From assembly GCA_963772825.1 (NCBI GenBank), contig CAVYYX010000021.1, positions 1-64,000 of the forward strand: 64,000 bases of DNA, read 5' to 3'. The stretch comes from Desertimonas sp963772825. Lineage in GTDB: Bacteria; Actinomycetota; Acidimicrobiia; Acidimicrobiales; Ilumatobacteraceae. Both the position numbers and the translations under genes were made by a program. Below, piece by piece: positions 9,748-21,049 of this stretch; position 1 is the stretch's first letter, and each line of letters starts with the position of its first letter. The notes beneath the pieces are model-generated. The model was not told where the DNA came from and searched no databases. It was given only the letters and a program-made list of their open reading frames with translations.

Positions 9748-10047
9748 CTAAGCCCGCTCGAGAGCGGCGAGCCGGGTGATGCGAGCCTCCTTGACGAGCC
9801 GGTACGACTCCTGGGCGATCGGCTGGTGCTCGGGCAGTGCCTGGTAGTGGGCGTCGGCTGCGTCGATGTCGCCAGGTCCGGCGTAGCCGAGAACACACAC
9901 GAACCGGTCACTCGCCTCGTCGGCCCAGGCTCCCAGCAACGTGAAACCGCACCTCTCGCGCAATGGCAGGACGCGGGCCCACGAGCTCTCAAGGAACTCT
10001 GGCATGAGACCGGGATTGATGTCGTACTCGCGGAGGTAGACCTCCAT
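9748..10047 (-). CDS. NIPSNAP-like family protein
   Basis: A 99-residue protein beginning MEVYLREYDINPGLMPEFLE. The start and spacing resemble the NIPSNAP/dimeric alpha-beta barrel family (short strand, helix, FTLLGAWADEASDRFVCVLGY, then a helix ending at RLAALERA). Such small proteins form dimers; their roles are mostly unknown. The frame is intact. It faces gene A divergently across about 170 bases. Confidence 0.6.
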   Translation of the reverse strand: MEVYLREYDINPGLMPEFLESSWARVLPLRERCGFTLLGAWADEASDRFVCVLGYAGPGDIDAADAHYQALPEHQPIAQESYRLVKEARITRLAALERA

Positions 10048-10217
10048 GGGTCACTTCCGGTCCGCCCGCGAAGCACCATCGACGCACAGGAAAGTGCGGT
10101 CCTGGCAAGGCGGTGGATCCAGGTTCAACGGCGCGCTCGTCACGGTGAGCAATACGTAATCGGCGCCGGCAGGAGGCGACGGATCGCCTCGATCTGTTCG
10201 TCAACCGACAGGCCGAG
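10048..10217. other. Short gap holding the unclear 5' end of gene A
   Basis: The frame of gene A is open back to a stop at 10,146-10,148. Between that stop and the GTG at 10,218 it reads ATDRLDLFVNRQAEV, which looks coding, so the real start may be further upstream and lost to a frameshift or a joint here. No other feature is seen. Confidence 0.4.
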
Positions 10218-13200
10218 GTGAAGGTGTACCTCGAACCCGACGATGCGACGTCCACCACCTCGCACGGCGAGGCGTTGCAGGTCGCCGACGCCCTGGCGTC
10301 GCTGGTCGACGGCGGACGGGCACCGTCGGGCACGGCAGGCGAGCCCGAGCCGGACCCCGATCCCGACCCCGAGCCCGAACCCGACGAGCCGCAATCGACC
10401 GTCGCCTCGGCGACCATCCGAGTCGTCGACGACGGGGGCGGGGCGTTGCCGTTCGTCATCGTCACCGTCACCGTCAACGGGGCGTCCTTGCAGACGGCCA
10501 AGAGCGGCGCCGACGGCGAGGTGTTGCTCGCCGACGTCGACCCCAGCCGCATCGTCGCCGTGGTCACCGGCTATCCCGGGCACCAGGACGGCATCGTCGC
10601 GTTCGACCTCGAGGCGGGTGACTCGATCGACGTCGACCTCGTGCTGCGCGCCATCCCTGCGTCAGCGGAACTGCCGCCGCTCACCGGTGTCATCGTCGAG
10701 TCGAGCGGGTTCTTCGTGCGCCAGCTCCCCGGCAGCACAGAGCAGATCCTCGGCAAGCTGCACTACACCTCCTACGACGTCACGGTGCTGGAGGCCAGGG
10801 TCATAGAAACGGACTGGGGGCCGAAGGACCTGCTCATCCCGAGAGGCGAGATCGACGACCTCTGGTACCGCGTCCGCTTCGCCCCCGACGCCTTCCTGCG
10901 CGTCGTCGACGCGTACGACACGGTGCTGCAGGTGGAAGGGGACATGGCGAAGATCACCGCCCATGCCGCAGCGCTGGCAGACCACCAGGGCACGGAGGCC
11001 TGGGTCGGGAAGGATGCGATGTCCGTGGTGGCGATGCCCTGGGACCACTTCCTGGAGCTGCTCCACGCGTTCGAGCTGACCAACGTCCTCGACACCCTGC
11101 CGATGCGGCTATCTCGCCTACGGCAGATCGGTGAGAACGCCGACGTGCCGGGAGACGATTCAGTGGGCTGTGCCCTCGTAAAAAACCCGATAAACATCAC
11201 GGACCGGGAACCCAAGCCCGAAAAATGGTCCTTGTTGCTGGAATCCAAGCAGGTCGTGCTGGCGGACGGCGAAATCCTCGACATCCACCACTTCCTGCTC
11301 GGCGTCGACGGCCTGATCGACGACGGACGCAAGGGGGACGATCGCACGGTCTACTTCTGGCTCGACAAGCTGCTGGGGACGAAGAAGGCCCCCTTGCGGC
11401 TCGGCGAGAGCTACTCGGCGCTCACCTGGTCGGGCGACGTCGGAGCCGCCGTCAGCGACATGGTGCGTCACGAGAGCCCCGACTGGGAGGAGGCGGCTGC
11501 ACGACGCGCACCCGACAAGAAGCTCACGCCCGGCGACCTGCGTGCCTTCTACTTCCGCACCCGGTGTCCGGACTTCGACCTGCTCGCCGACATCGACGCA
11601 TGGGGCGCCTACAGGTGGATGCCCCATCGCGACGGCTCGGCTCACGACGCAGCGTTCCCACCGGTGAGCAGCATCTACGAACTGGTCACCAAGGTGTACG
11701 GCCCCCCTGGCCCGTGGACGCCGCACAACGACGAGTCGCGGCAGGAGCACCGCAGCAGAGGGGTGTGGGAGCTGCTCACCCACTATGGCTTCACCAACCC
11801 CGCTGCGCTCCAGGGGCAGGCGCAATCGGTCGACCTGATGGAACGCCAGCTGAGGATCTTCGCACCCACGTGGTGGCTCGTGAAGGAAGTCAAGGGGATG
11901 ACCGTGTCCGAGTGGGGGAACTTCGTGGTGCCAACACCGCCACCGGGTGAGTTTGCGGAGATGGTGACGGAGTCGGGCCACCTCAACATGCTGTTCCTGA
12001 ACTGGATGCAGCAGCTGGCGGCCACCGTCGGCCTCACCGTCCTGACCGGACCTCGACCTGGACCCCGGCCATCGAGCGCGGCAACGACATCGGCGCTGGC
12101 ATCGGTGGCGCGGACGCTGGTCGACGCGCTGTACCCACTCCGCGACGCGTGCCGCAGCCCGGGTGCGTTCGTGCAGCTGCTGCGCGACCTCGGCCACGAG
12201 GGAGACGCCGATGCCGCAGGGCTGGCCGGGGTCGACGCCCTGGCGACGATCGCCGACCTCGTCGAGCGTGGCGAGCAGCTCGTCGAGCAACTCGACGACG
12301 ACCCGGGGCTGGCGCCGATCGTCGCCGAGGTCGTCCTCCTCGGGCAGGATCTGCTGGCTGCGATCGACGCCCTGCGCGACGTCGACGGCGGCGCGCTGCA
12401 CCCCACCCTCGACGACCCCGACCTGTGGCGCGACCTGGCCGAGGCGCTGCCCGGGCACCTGCTGGTGCAGCACCTCGAGGCGGAGCTGCCGCTCGTCTAC
12501 GCCGCGCTGCGGGTGTGCGGGGTCATCGCCGAACACCCGACAGCCTCGGGCGGCACACGGGAGGTCGTCGTCGCCGAGCAGCTCGGAACCGTGGTGAGCG
12601 ATCCCATCGCAGCCATCGCCGACCGGTACGGCTGGGGTGGGACGAGCGGGTTCGAGCACGCGCAGTTCCTCGACGACCTCGCCCTGATCCTCACCACGCT
12701 GGGGTGCGAGGTCCGCACCGGGCCGGCGGGCGAGGTCGTGCTGCCCTTCGTGTCGGGGTTCGGCGCCGGCGGGTTCATCGACGCCGGTCTCGCGCTTGCA
12801 CCGCTGGCTCCCGGCACGGGTGGACAGGTCGACGGCGTGGCGATCACCAACACGATGGTCGGCAGTGCCGACGTCTCGCTGGAGATCATCGACGGCTGGT
12901 CGGTCGAGGTGCCGGTGAGCCTCAGCTCCTCCGGGGCGGTCGGGCTGGAGCTGAAGCCACAGGGTGCGGCGCTGCAGGGCGAGCTGCCGGGCGACCGCGT
13001 GACGTGGGCCCTCAGCGGCGACCCGGCGGAACCGTGGCGACTGCTCGGCGGGCTGATCGAGACGGGCGGCGTGGATGTGGAGCTGAGCATCGCCGGGCCT
13101 GCCGGCGACGCCGAGCTGGTGTTGGCGGCCGGCTGCCGCGACACGGCGATCACGCTGAGCCCGAGCGACGGGGACTCGTTCCTGCAGGACCTGGTGGGCG

Positions 13201-15356
13201 CCGATCAGCTGCGGATCGAGCTGTCACCTCGTCTGGAGTGGTCGTCGCGGAGCGGGTTGGCGATCGAGGGCACGGTGGGGTTGGACGTCGTGATCCCGCT
13301 GACCCTGCGACTCGGCCCGCTCCTCGTCGAACGGCTGCACCTGCGGTTGACCGGAGGCACCGACGGGGCCCGACTGGAGGCCGGCGTCGACGCGACGGCG
13401 CAGATCGGCCCGATCGTCGCCACCGCCAGCGACATCGGTGTGGCGGTCGAGCTGGCACCGGCGGCCGACCGGTCCGGCTCGCTCGGCGCATTCGACCTAC
13501 AGCTGGCGTTCAAGCCACCCGACGGTGTGGGCCTGGGCGTCGACCTCGGGGTGGTGTCGGGCGGCGGCTACCTCTACATCGACGCCGACGCCGGCTCGTA
13601 CGCCGGTGTGCTCGACCTCGAGGTGCTCGGCGTCGGGGTCTGCGCGGTGGCGATCATCGACACCAAGCTGCCCGACGTCGACGGCTGGTCGATGTTCTTC
13701 GCCTTGTTCCTCGACCTGCCATCGATCCAGCTCGGGTTCGGGTTCACGCTCACCGGCGTCGGTGGCGTCGCCGGGATCAACCGGGCGATCGACGTCGACG
13801 CCCTCGGATCGGCGGTGCGCTCCGGTTCGCTCGACACGATCCTGTTCCCCGAGGACCCGATCGCCGACGCCCCGATCATCATCGAGGAGTTCCGGTCGAT
13901 CTTCCCGCCGGCCGACGGCAGCTACGTCTTCGGACCGATCGTCAAGATCGGCTGGGGCACGCCCAGCGCTGATCGAGGCCGAGCTCGGCATCATCATCCA
14001 GCTGCCCGACCCGCTCGTCATCGTCGTGCTCGGGTTCGCTCAGCGCGGTGTTGCCGAACAAGGATCTCGCGCTCGTCGCCCTCAACCTCGACGTCGCCGG
14101 GGCGATCGACTTCGAGGCTGGGACGCTGGCGATCGACGCCAGCCTGCACGACTCGCAAATCGTCGGCTTCGCCCTCTCGGGCGACATGGCGCTGCGCGCC
14201 GAGTTCGGCAACGCCCAGGCGTTCCTGATGTCAGTCGGCGGGTTCCATCCGCGCTTCGACCCGCCTGGCGACTTCCCCGACCTTCGCCCGGTGACGTTCG
14301 GGATCACGGCCGGATCGGTGCTGCGCATCGATTTCATGTCGTACTTCGCGCTGACGTCCAACTCGGTGCAATGCGGAGCCGACTTCACGCTCGACGCCGA
14401 CGTGATGGGCTTCGGCGTGTACGGCTCGTGCGGCTTCGACGCCCTCATCCAGTTCTCCCCGTTCATGTTGATCACGTCCGTCGAATTCGAGGTCAGCATC
14501 ACGGCCGCTGGCGTCGACTTGATGGGCGTGAAGCTGTACGCCTCGGTCGAGGGGCCGAACCGTTGGCACGTCATTGGCACGGCACGATTCGAGGTCCTCG
14601 GGTTCGGCAAGGACATCCGCGTCGACGAGCTGATCGGGTCGAAGGAGAGCGAGCCGGCGGTCGAGGCAGCCGAGGTGCTCGAGGAGCTGATCGCGGCGCT
14701 GGCGACCGACGACGCCTGGCGGGTGATCGAGGCCAACGACTCGGCCGTGACGTTGCAGGAGATCGAGGACCCGAACGCACCGCTGATGGCGACACCCGAC
14801 TCGGTGATCGAAGTTCGCCAGACCCTCGTGCCGCTCGGCATCGACATCGAACAGTTCGGCAACGCGCCGGTCGGCGATCACTCGACATTCGAGCTGACGG
14901 CCGTCGGACTGGACCAGTCGGGAACGCTTGATGATTGGTTCGCCCCCGGCCAGTTCTTCGAGCTGGGCAACGACGACAAGCTCGAGGGGCCGGAGTTCGA
15001 GCTGATGCGCTCTGGCATCCAGTTCGGCGGCGGCGCGCCGATCGCCGGCGAGGACGTCGGCGTCGACACTGGCTACAAGCCCTTCATCATCGACCCGGAA
15101 TTTCCCGAGGAGGAGACCTTCCTCGGGATACACCTCGGTTGTCTACGACCTCACCGGGGTCTCCAAGACGGCTCATACGCAGAGTGGATTCACTGCCGTG
15201 CAGACGGAGCTGGTGGGGACAACCTCACCGAAGTACATCGTCGTCGACGATGGCGGGGCGACCGTCACCAGCACGACGACGTGGTCGGCGGCCTACACGG
15301 CCAGCACCGGGCGCAGCGACCTCCACATCGAACGAGAACTGGCGATTAGCGCGTGA
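10218..15356 (+). CDS. Gene A: giant uncharacterised protein with DUF6603-like C-terminal half
   Basis: About 1,710 residues once three one-base shifts are repaired (near 13,965, 14,040 and 15,129). Up to 13,965 it is a single clean frame. Order: a short N-terminus, an acidic Pro linker PEPDPDPDPEPEPDEP (about 38-55), a carboxypeptidase-regulatory-like beta domain (about 60-140), and a mixed domain to about 600 with DDRTVYFWLDKLL and FAPTWWLVKEV. Next is a helical Asp/Leu-rich segment (about 615-780), then a long beta-rich part that I associate with DUF6603, including LGLGVDLGVVSGGG-like and FHPRFDPPGDFPDL stretches. No signal peptide or membrane helix is seen. The stop overlaps the GTG of gene B. 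Function unknown. The 3' part is repeated at 19,303-21,049. Confidence 0.7.
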
Positions 15357-18203
15357 GCGACAAGCACTTCCTTCCGTGGATGCGGGTCGGGCTGGCGGCG
15401 AGCATCGAGGGCGACGGCAACGGGTCGGCCCTCATCCAGCCCGCCGTCGATGTGGTCGTCGACGACGGCGTCCACCCCGTGTCCGGCCCGCAGATCCAAC
15501 TGCGCGGACCAGGCGACGTGCTCGCCTTGAACCCAGCAGAGATCAAGCGACGCGTGCCCGAAGCCGGGGCGGTCGGTGCGGAGACCAACTACTTCTGCGC
15601 GGTCGAGTTCTTCGCTCCCGACCTGCCGTGGCGATACACGCCGACGGCGGTCACGGACGGGCAGCTGCCGCCCTGGCTCGTCCTCGTCGTCGTCGAGCTG
15701 GGCGACGGTGTCACGCTGTCCTCCGGCGGCCGGCTCCCCGTGCTCAGCGTCGACTCGCCGGCCGATCATCTGCCCGACCTCGCCGACTCGTGGGCCTGGG
15801 CCCACGTGCAGTCCGCCGTGCCGATCGACGGCTCGTTTGCCAAGGCCTACGAGGCCGACCCGACGGCGTTCACGTCTCGCCTGCTGTGCCCCAGGCGACT
15901 GCGGGCCGACACCAGGTACACGGCATGCCTCGTGCCGGCGTTCGCGTCCGGCCGGCGGGCTGGACTCGGCCTGTCCGTCACGGCGAGCGCCGAGCTGGCG
16001 TGGACCTCGGCGAAGGTCGAGCTTCCGGTGTACGACTCGTGGGAGCTCACCGCCGGCGACCGCTTCGACTTCAAGACGCTCGCCAAGCGGATCAAGCCGG
16101 CCGAGCTGCCCGAGGACGTCGGGTTCCGCGACCTCGATCTCACCGACCCCGGTACTGGGATCCAGCCGATCTCGACGCCGGCGACGTTCGTCGGGGCGAT
16201 GCACGCCCCGACCGACAGCATCGACTACTGGCACGACGAGGACGACCGCGACCAGTTCGAGAGTGATGTTCGCAAGCGACTCGTGAGCAGCGCTCCCCAG
16301 AGCGGCCGCGAAGGCGCGGCGTACGACCCGCTCGTCGACGACCCTGTCGTCACGCCGACGGTGTACGGCGCACCGCAGGTCGGCACGAGCGCCGTCCCCG
16401 AAGCGGTGGAAACCACGCGCGGCTGGTTCGAGGAGCTCAACATCGCACCTCACCACCGTGCCGTCGCCGGGCTCGGGGCCGAGGTCGTCCGTGCCGATCA
16501 AGAGTCGTTGATGGCGGCGGCATGGGAGCAGTCACGGGCCGCCCTCGACGTCAACCGACAGCTCAATCGGGGCCGGCTGAGCACGGAGGTGGCGGCTTAC
16601 ACGGAGCGAAAGTGGGCGACGCTCGACGACGCGACGGCCGTTTCGATCGCAGCCCCGGCGTTCGTGTCGATGCGCGTCGGCGGCTCGACCGCGAAGCGTC
16701 TCGTCGTCGACGGCGAGGCGCCGGCGGCGTACTTCGGTGCGGCGTTCCGGCGACTCGGCCGCACGAACGGCCCGCTGTCGACACGGGTGACGGTGCTCGC
16801 AGCCCAGTCACCGGCGATCGCCATCACTCGCGCCGTGCTCCAGACCTCGGCGCCCGAAGCCGACTCGGTCGTCGATCCGTTGTCGACCGCCTACCGCCAG
16901 AGATTCCTGCCGGCCGGCATGGATTGCGGCGCCGACGCGGTGGAGTCGTCGTCGCCGGTGATCGTGGCCGGTGGCGACCGCCCCCGCCGCCGACCAGGGC
17001 GGGGCAGGTCTGATCGACCGCCGACCGGCCGGCGGCGCGACGTGCCGATCGAGGGCAATGGCGCGGTCGCACGAAAGGCGGCGACCACCACTCTCGAGCT
17101 CGAGCCGTTCGAGTTCGAGGTCGAACGGCCGGTGACGGACGGGCGGATCATCACCACGGTGCCGGACTCGGGCGACATCGGCTTCGACCTCGCCGCCACG
17201 ATGCGTGCCGCGGTCCAGCCGGTGGCCGCGATCCGTGACTCCGTGCGCAGCCTGCTGGTCGTGCCGTCCACGGTCTGGGAAGCGGCTGTCGATCCCGACC
17301 CGTGTCGGCTTGCAACCACGGTTCACGGACCCGATGTACGAACGGGTGCGGGCGCTGTCGGTCGACTACCTCGTCCCGGGCGTCGGGTCCGTGCCGAACA
17401 ACACGCTCAGCCTGCTGGAGATCAACCCGGCCTACATCGAGGCCTTCCTCGTCGGCCTGAACCACGAGATGAGCCGGGAGCTGCGCTGGCGGGAGTATCC
17501 AGCGGCGCTCGGTCAGACCTGGTTCCAGCACTTCTTCGACAACGTCGACCCGGCAGGGGCGGTCGATGTCCGCCCGATCGACTCCTGGGTGGAGACGCTC
17601 CGCTCGGCCATGAGTACACCCGGACGCGCGGAGTCGAACCGGACGGCGATGAAGGGGCGGCCGGCCTCGTCGTTCTGATCAAGGCCGACCTGATCCGCAA
17701 GTACCCCGACGTCCGCGTGTACGCCGTGCCGGCCACGATCGACGGGGAGGGCGAGCGGGTTCCCGTCGAGGGCGCCACGCCCGAGTTCCCGAGCTTCGTC
17801 GGGACGCTGCAACGCGGCGTCAACTTCTACGGCTTCGACACGCTCACCGAGGGGAAGGCCCGCGGCGACGGCGCGGACAACGACGGATGGTTCTTCGTGC
17901 TCGAGGAGGAGCCGCGGGCCATGCGCTTCGGCCTCGACCGCGGCAAGGACGGCCAGAAGGGCGAGCTCCCCGGCTCGTGGGACAACCTGGCCTGGGCGCA
18001 CCTGGCCACGGAGGGCGGCGTCGTCCCGTGGTTCTGCTCGATCGAGCCCGCCGAACCAGGAGTTCGCCCAAGAGGAGGACCTCGGCACGGGCCTCGAATG
18101 GGGCGACGACGCTGCCGTGATGGCGGCGATCACGTTCCGCCGGCCGATCCAGGTGTTCATGCACGCCTCGGCCATGCTCCCCCTTGGAGGCAGCAGTGAC
18201 TGA
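15353..18203 (+). CDS. Gene B, copy 1: giant uncharacterised protein (frameshifted)
   Basis: About 950 residues when repaired. It starts GTG at 15,353, overlapping the stop of gene A (GTGA), with SDKHFLPWMRVGLAASIEG. Conserved-looking blocks are LPWRYTPTA, LPPWLVLVVVELGDGVTL, PDLADSWAWAHVQ and WFEELNIAPHHRAVAGLG. An Arg/Pro linker (about residues 540-565) separates the first part from a C-terminal part with QPRFTDPMYERV, NPAYIEAFLVGLNHEMSREL and ATIDGEGERVP. Shifts at about 17,284 (extra base), 17,587 (missing base) and 18,045 (extra base) are absent from copy 2. No signal peptide or membrane helix. Function unknown; I recall similar proteins annotated only as hypothetical. Confidence 0.65.
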
Positions 18204-19302
18204 CGACCGATCGCCGCGCCGAGTCGTGACGACGAAGGCCCGATCGACTTCAACTTCCCACGTGGGCCCGAGTGGGTGCCGAAGAACCCGGGCGCCGAGA
18301 TCGAGCCGGCCGGCGGCGACCGCTTCGATCTCTCCGCCTGGCAGCCGAGCATCCCGGCGCTGCTCGTGCCGATCCGCCTGGAGACGAAGTACGCCGACGA
18401 CGAACTGCGCATCCGCATCCTGCCGGACCGGATCTCGGTGCAGGGCGCCGCACCGGCGTCGGCGGGCGAGCTCGAGGAGGCCCGCGACTTCTGGGTTCGC
18501 TACCACGCCGCCAAGAGCCCGGAACAGCGCACGGCGACCTGGCGGCAGTACGCCCGGCGGCTCGGATCGACGAGGGCCGGCTTCGTCGCTCGGCTCACCC
18601 GACCGACGCTCGGCGCCAACGGCCAGCTCAGCTTCCCGAAGCTCGTGCCGGAGACCGACGGGACGGCGTTCGCATCGCTGCTCCCGGACCGGTGGCTGGC
18701 CACCGGATGGGTCGGCGACAAGGTCGCCTTCCAGGAGTTCAGCGACCCGGTGACCGGGCCGCTGGCGGTCAGCCCCGACCCGCGGCGCCGACGACGACGC
18801 TCGGCCGCTCCGGACTGCGGATCGACCCGGCGACCGCCTGGCTGTTCGACTACGAGGAGGCGCTGGAACGCGGCATGGCGATCACCGTGCCGCTCACCGG
18901 GACGGCGGCGATCGCTGCCGACGGAGTCACGACGTTGGTCGTCATCGGCGTCGAGGAGGCCCAGCGTCCGATCAAGGCGGCGGCAGAGTTGCAGGCGCTG
19001 TTCGAGCAGCACAGCCAGTCGGCAGGGCTCGCCTTCGTTCCCCAGGGCACCCCGACGAACAACACCGAGACGGTGGCGTCGGGATACCGGCGTGTGGAGG
19101 CCGAGCTGGCCGACCTCGAAGCACGCGAGCTGGATGCCTACGTGCCCGATGCCGACGACAACACGACGAGGCTGGCCAGCGCTCTCGGCTTGTCCGGCGC
19201 CGAGCTGTTCGGGCGGCTCGCCCACGGGTCCGACCGGCAGCACCAGACAGCGCGAGACATGCGCATCGCATTGTTCGAAACGGTGTTCGGCTCGTTCGCC
19301 CG
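18196..19302 (+). pseudogene. Gene C, copy 1: truncated after about 370 codons
   Basis: Starts GTG at 18,196 overlapping the end of gene B by eight bases. It contains IPALLVPIRLETKYADDELR and RIRILPDRISVQGAAPASAG, as in the full copy at 23,889. A shift near 18,780 breaks it. An early shift near 18,240 is also needed, because the start codon frame differs from the main frame. At 19,302 the sequence leaves gene C in the middle of FETVFGSFAR and enters gene A out of frame, so about three quarters of the protein are missing. Confidence 0.75.
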
Positions 19303-21049
19303 CTCGACCTCGAGGTGCTCGGCGTCGGGGTCTGCGCGGTGGCGATCATCGACACCAAGCTGCCCGACGTCGACGGCTGGTCGATGTTCTTCGCCCTGTT
19401 CCTCGACCTGCCATCGATCCAGCTCGGTTTCGGGTTCACGCTCACCGGAGTCGGCGGCGTCGCCGGGATCAACCGGGCGATCGACGTCGACGCCCTCGGA
19501 TCGGCGGTGCGCTCCGGTTCGCTCGACACGATCCTGTTCCCCGAGGACCCGATCGCCGACGCCCCGATCATCATCGAGGAGTTCCGGTCGATCTTCCCGC
19601 CGGCCGACGGCAGCTACGTGTTCGGCCCGATCGTCAAGATCGGCTGGGGCACGCCCAGCGCTGATCGAGGCCGAGCTGGGCATCATCATCCAGCTGCCCG
19701 ACCCGCTCGTGATCGTCGTGCTCGGGTTCGCTCAGCGCGGTCCTGCCGAACAAGGACCTCGAGCTCGTCGCCCTCAACCTCGACGTCGCCGGGGCGATCG
19801 ACTTCGAGGCCGGGACGCTGGCGATCGACGCCAGCCTGCACGACTCGCACGTCGTCGGCTTCGCCCTGTCGGGCGACATGGCGCTGCGCGCCGAGTTCGG
19901 CAACGCCCAGGCGTTCCTGATGTCCGTCGGCGGGTTCCATCCGCGCTTCGACCCGCCGGGCGACTTCCCCGACCTGCGGCCGGTGACGTTCGGGATCACG
20001 GCCGGATCGGTGCTGCGCATCGACTTCATGTCGTACTTCGCGCTGACGTCCAACTCGGTGCAGTGCGGGGCCGACTTCACGCTCGACGCCGACGTGATGG
20101 GCTTCGGCGTGTACGGCTCGTGCGGCTTCGACGCCCTCATCCAGTTCTCCCCGTTCATGGTGATCACGTCCGTCGACTTCGAGGTCAGCATCACGGCCGC
20201 CGGCGTCGACTTGATGGGCGTGAAGCTGTACGCCTCGGTCGAGGGGCCGAACCGCTGGCACGTCATCGGCACGGCACGATTCGAGGTGCTCGGGTTCGGC
20301 AAGGACATCCGCGTCGACGAGCTGATCGGGTCGAAGGAGAGCGAGCCGGCGGTCGAGGCAGCCGAGGTGCTCGAGGAGCTGATCGCGGCGCTGGCGACCG
20401 ACGACGCCTGGCGGGTGATCGAGGCCAACGACTCGGCGGTGACGTTGCAGGAGATCGACGACCCGACGCACCGCTGATGGCGACACCCGACTCGGTGATC
20501 GAGGTTCGCCAGACCCTCGTGCCGCTCGGCATCGACATCGAACAGTTCGGCAACGCGCCGGTCGGCGAGCACTCGACGTTCGAGCTGACGGCCGTCGGAC
20601 TGGAGCAGTCGGGAACGCTCGATGATTGGTTCGCCCCCGGCCAGTTCTTCGAGCTGGGCAACGACGACAAGCTCGAAGGGCCGGAGTTCGAGCTGATGCG
20701 CTCTGGCATCCAGTTCGGCGGGGGAGCGCCGATCGCCGGCGCGGACGTCGGCGTCGACACCGGCTACAAGCCCTACATCATCGACCCGGAATTCCCCGAG
20801 GAGGAGACCTTCCTCGGGATAGACCTCGGTTGTCTACGACCTCACCGGGGTCTCCGAAGACGGCCCACACGCAGAGTGGATTCACCGCCGTGCACGACGG
20901 AGCTGGTGGGGACGACCTCGCCGAAGTACATCGTCGTCGACGATGGCGGGGCGACCGTCACCAGCACGACGACGTGGTCGGCGGCCTACACGGCGAGCAC
21001 CGGGCGCAGCGACCTGCACATCGAACGAGAACTGGCGATGAGCGCGTGA
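19303..21049 (+). pseudogene. Gene A, copy 2: 3' fragment without start
   Basis: Begins inside the DUF6603-like region (LDLEVLGVGVCAVAIIDTKL) right after the truncated gene C and in a different frame, so it has no start of its own. It carries one-base shifts at the same three places as copy 1 (about 19,657, 19,732 and 20,820), plus its own at about 20,466, 20,856 and 20,903. The C-terminus reads VIEVRQTLVPLGIDIEQFG and then SPKYIVVDDGGATVTSTTT. The stop at 21,047-21,049 overlaps the GTG of gene B copy 2. Confidence 0.75.

Larger units (their letters stand above)
13611..19302. repeat. Tandem duplication, copy 1 (5.7 kb)
   Basis: This segment covers the last third of gene A, all of gene B and the first 370 codons of gene C. 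It repeats with an offset of about 5,692 bases at 19,303-24,997. The copies are close but not identical; over 14,048-15,120 I count about 34 substitutions. The left edge is at CTCGACCTCGAGG (13,611). The right edge is at TTCGCCCG (19,295-19,302), after which copy 2 starts. Confidence 0.9.

Noticed and set aside
10330..10392. Asp-Pro/Glu-Pro stretch as a calcium-binding repeat
   Set aside because: It is a short acidic Pro linker; no RTX or thrombospondin-type pattern is present.
11160..12659. Long minus-strand frame of about 500 codons opposite gene A
   Set aside because: It is the antisense of a clean plus-strand gene in GC-rich DNA. It has low-complexity Gln/Val/Arg composition and no family resemblance.
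12149..13972. Arginine-rich plus-strand frame of about 600 codons inside gene A
   Set aside because: Out-of-frame shadow with long Arg runs; the correct frame gives a normal protein.
13965..15132. Programmed ribosomal frameshifting in gene A
   Set aside because: Three closely placed shifts without slippery heptamers or evident pseudoknots, in a window full of indels. Sequence error is the simpler reading, though the shared sites are reported above.
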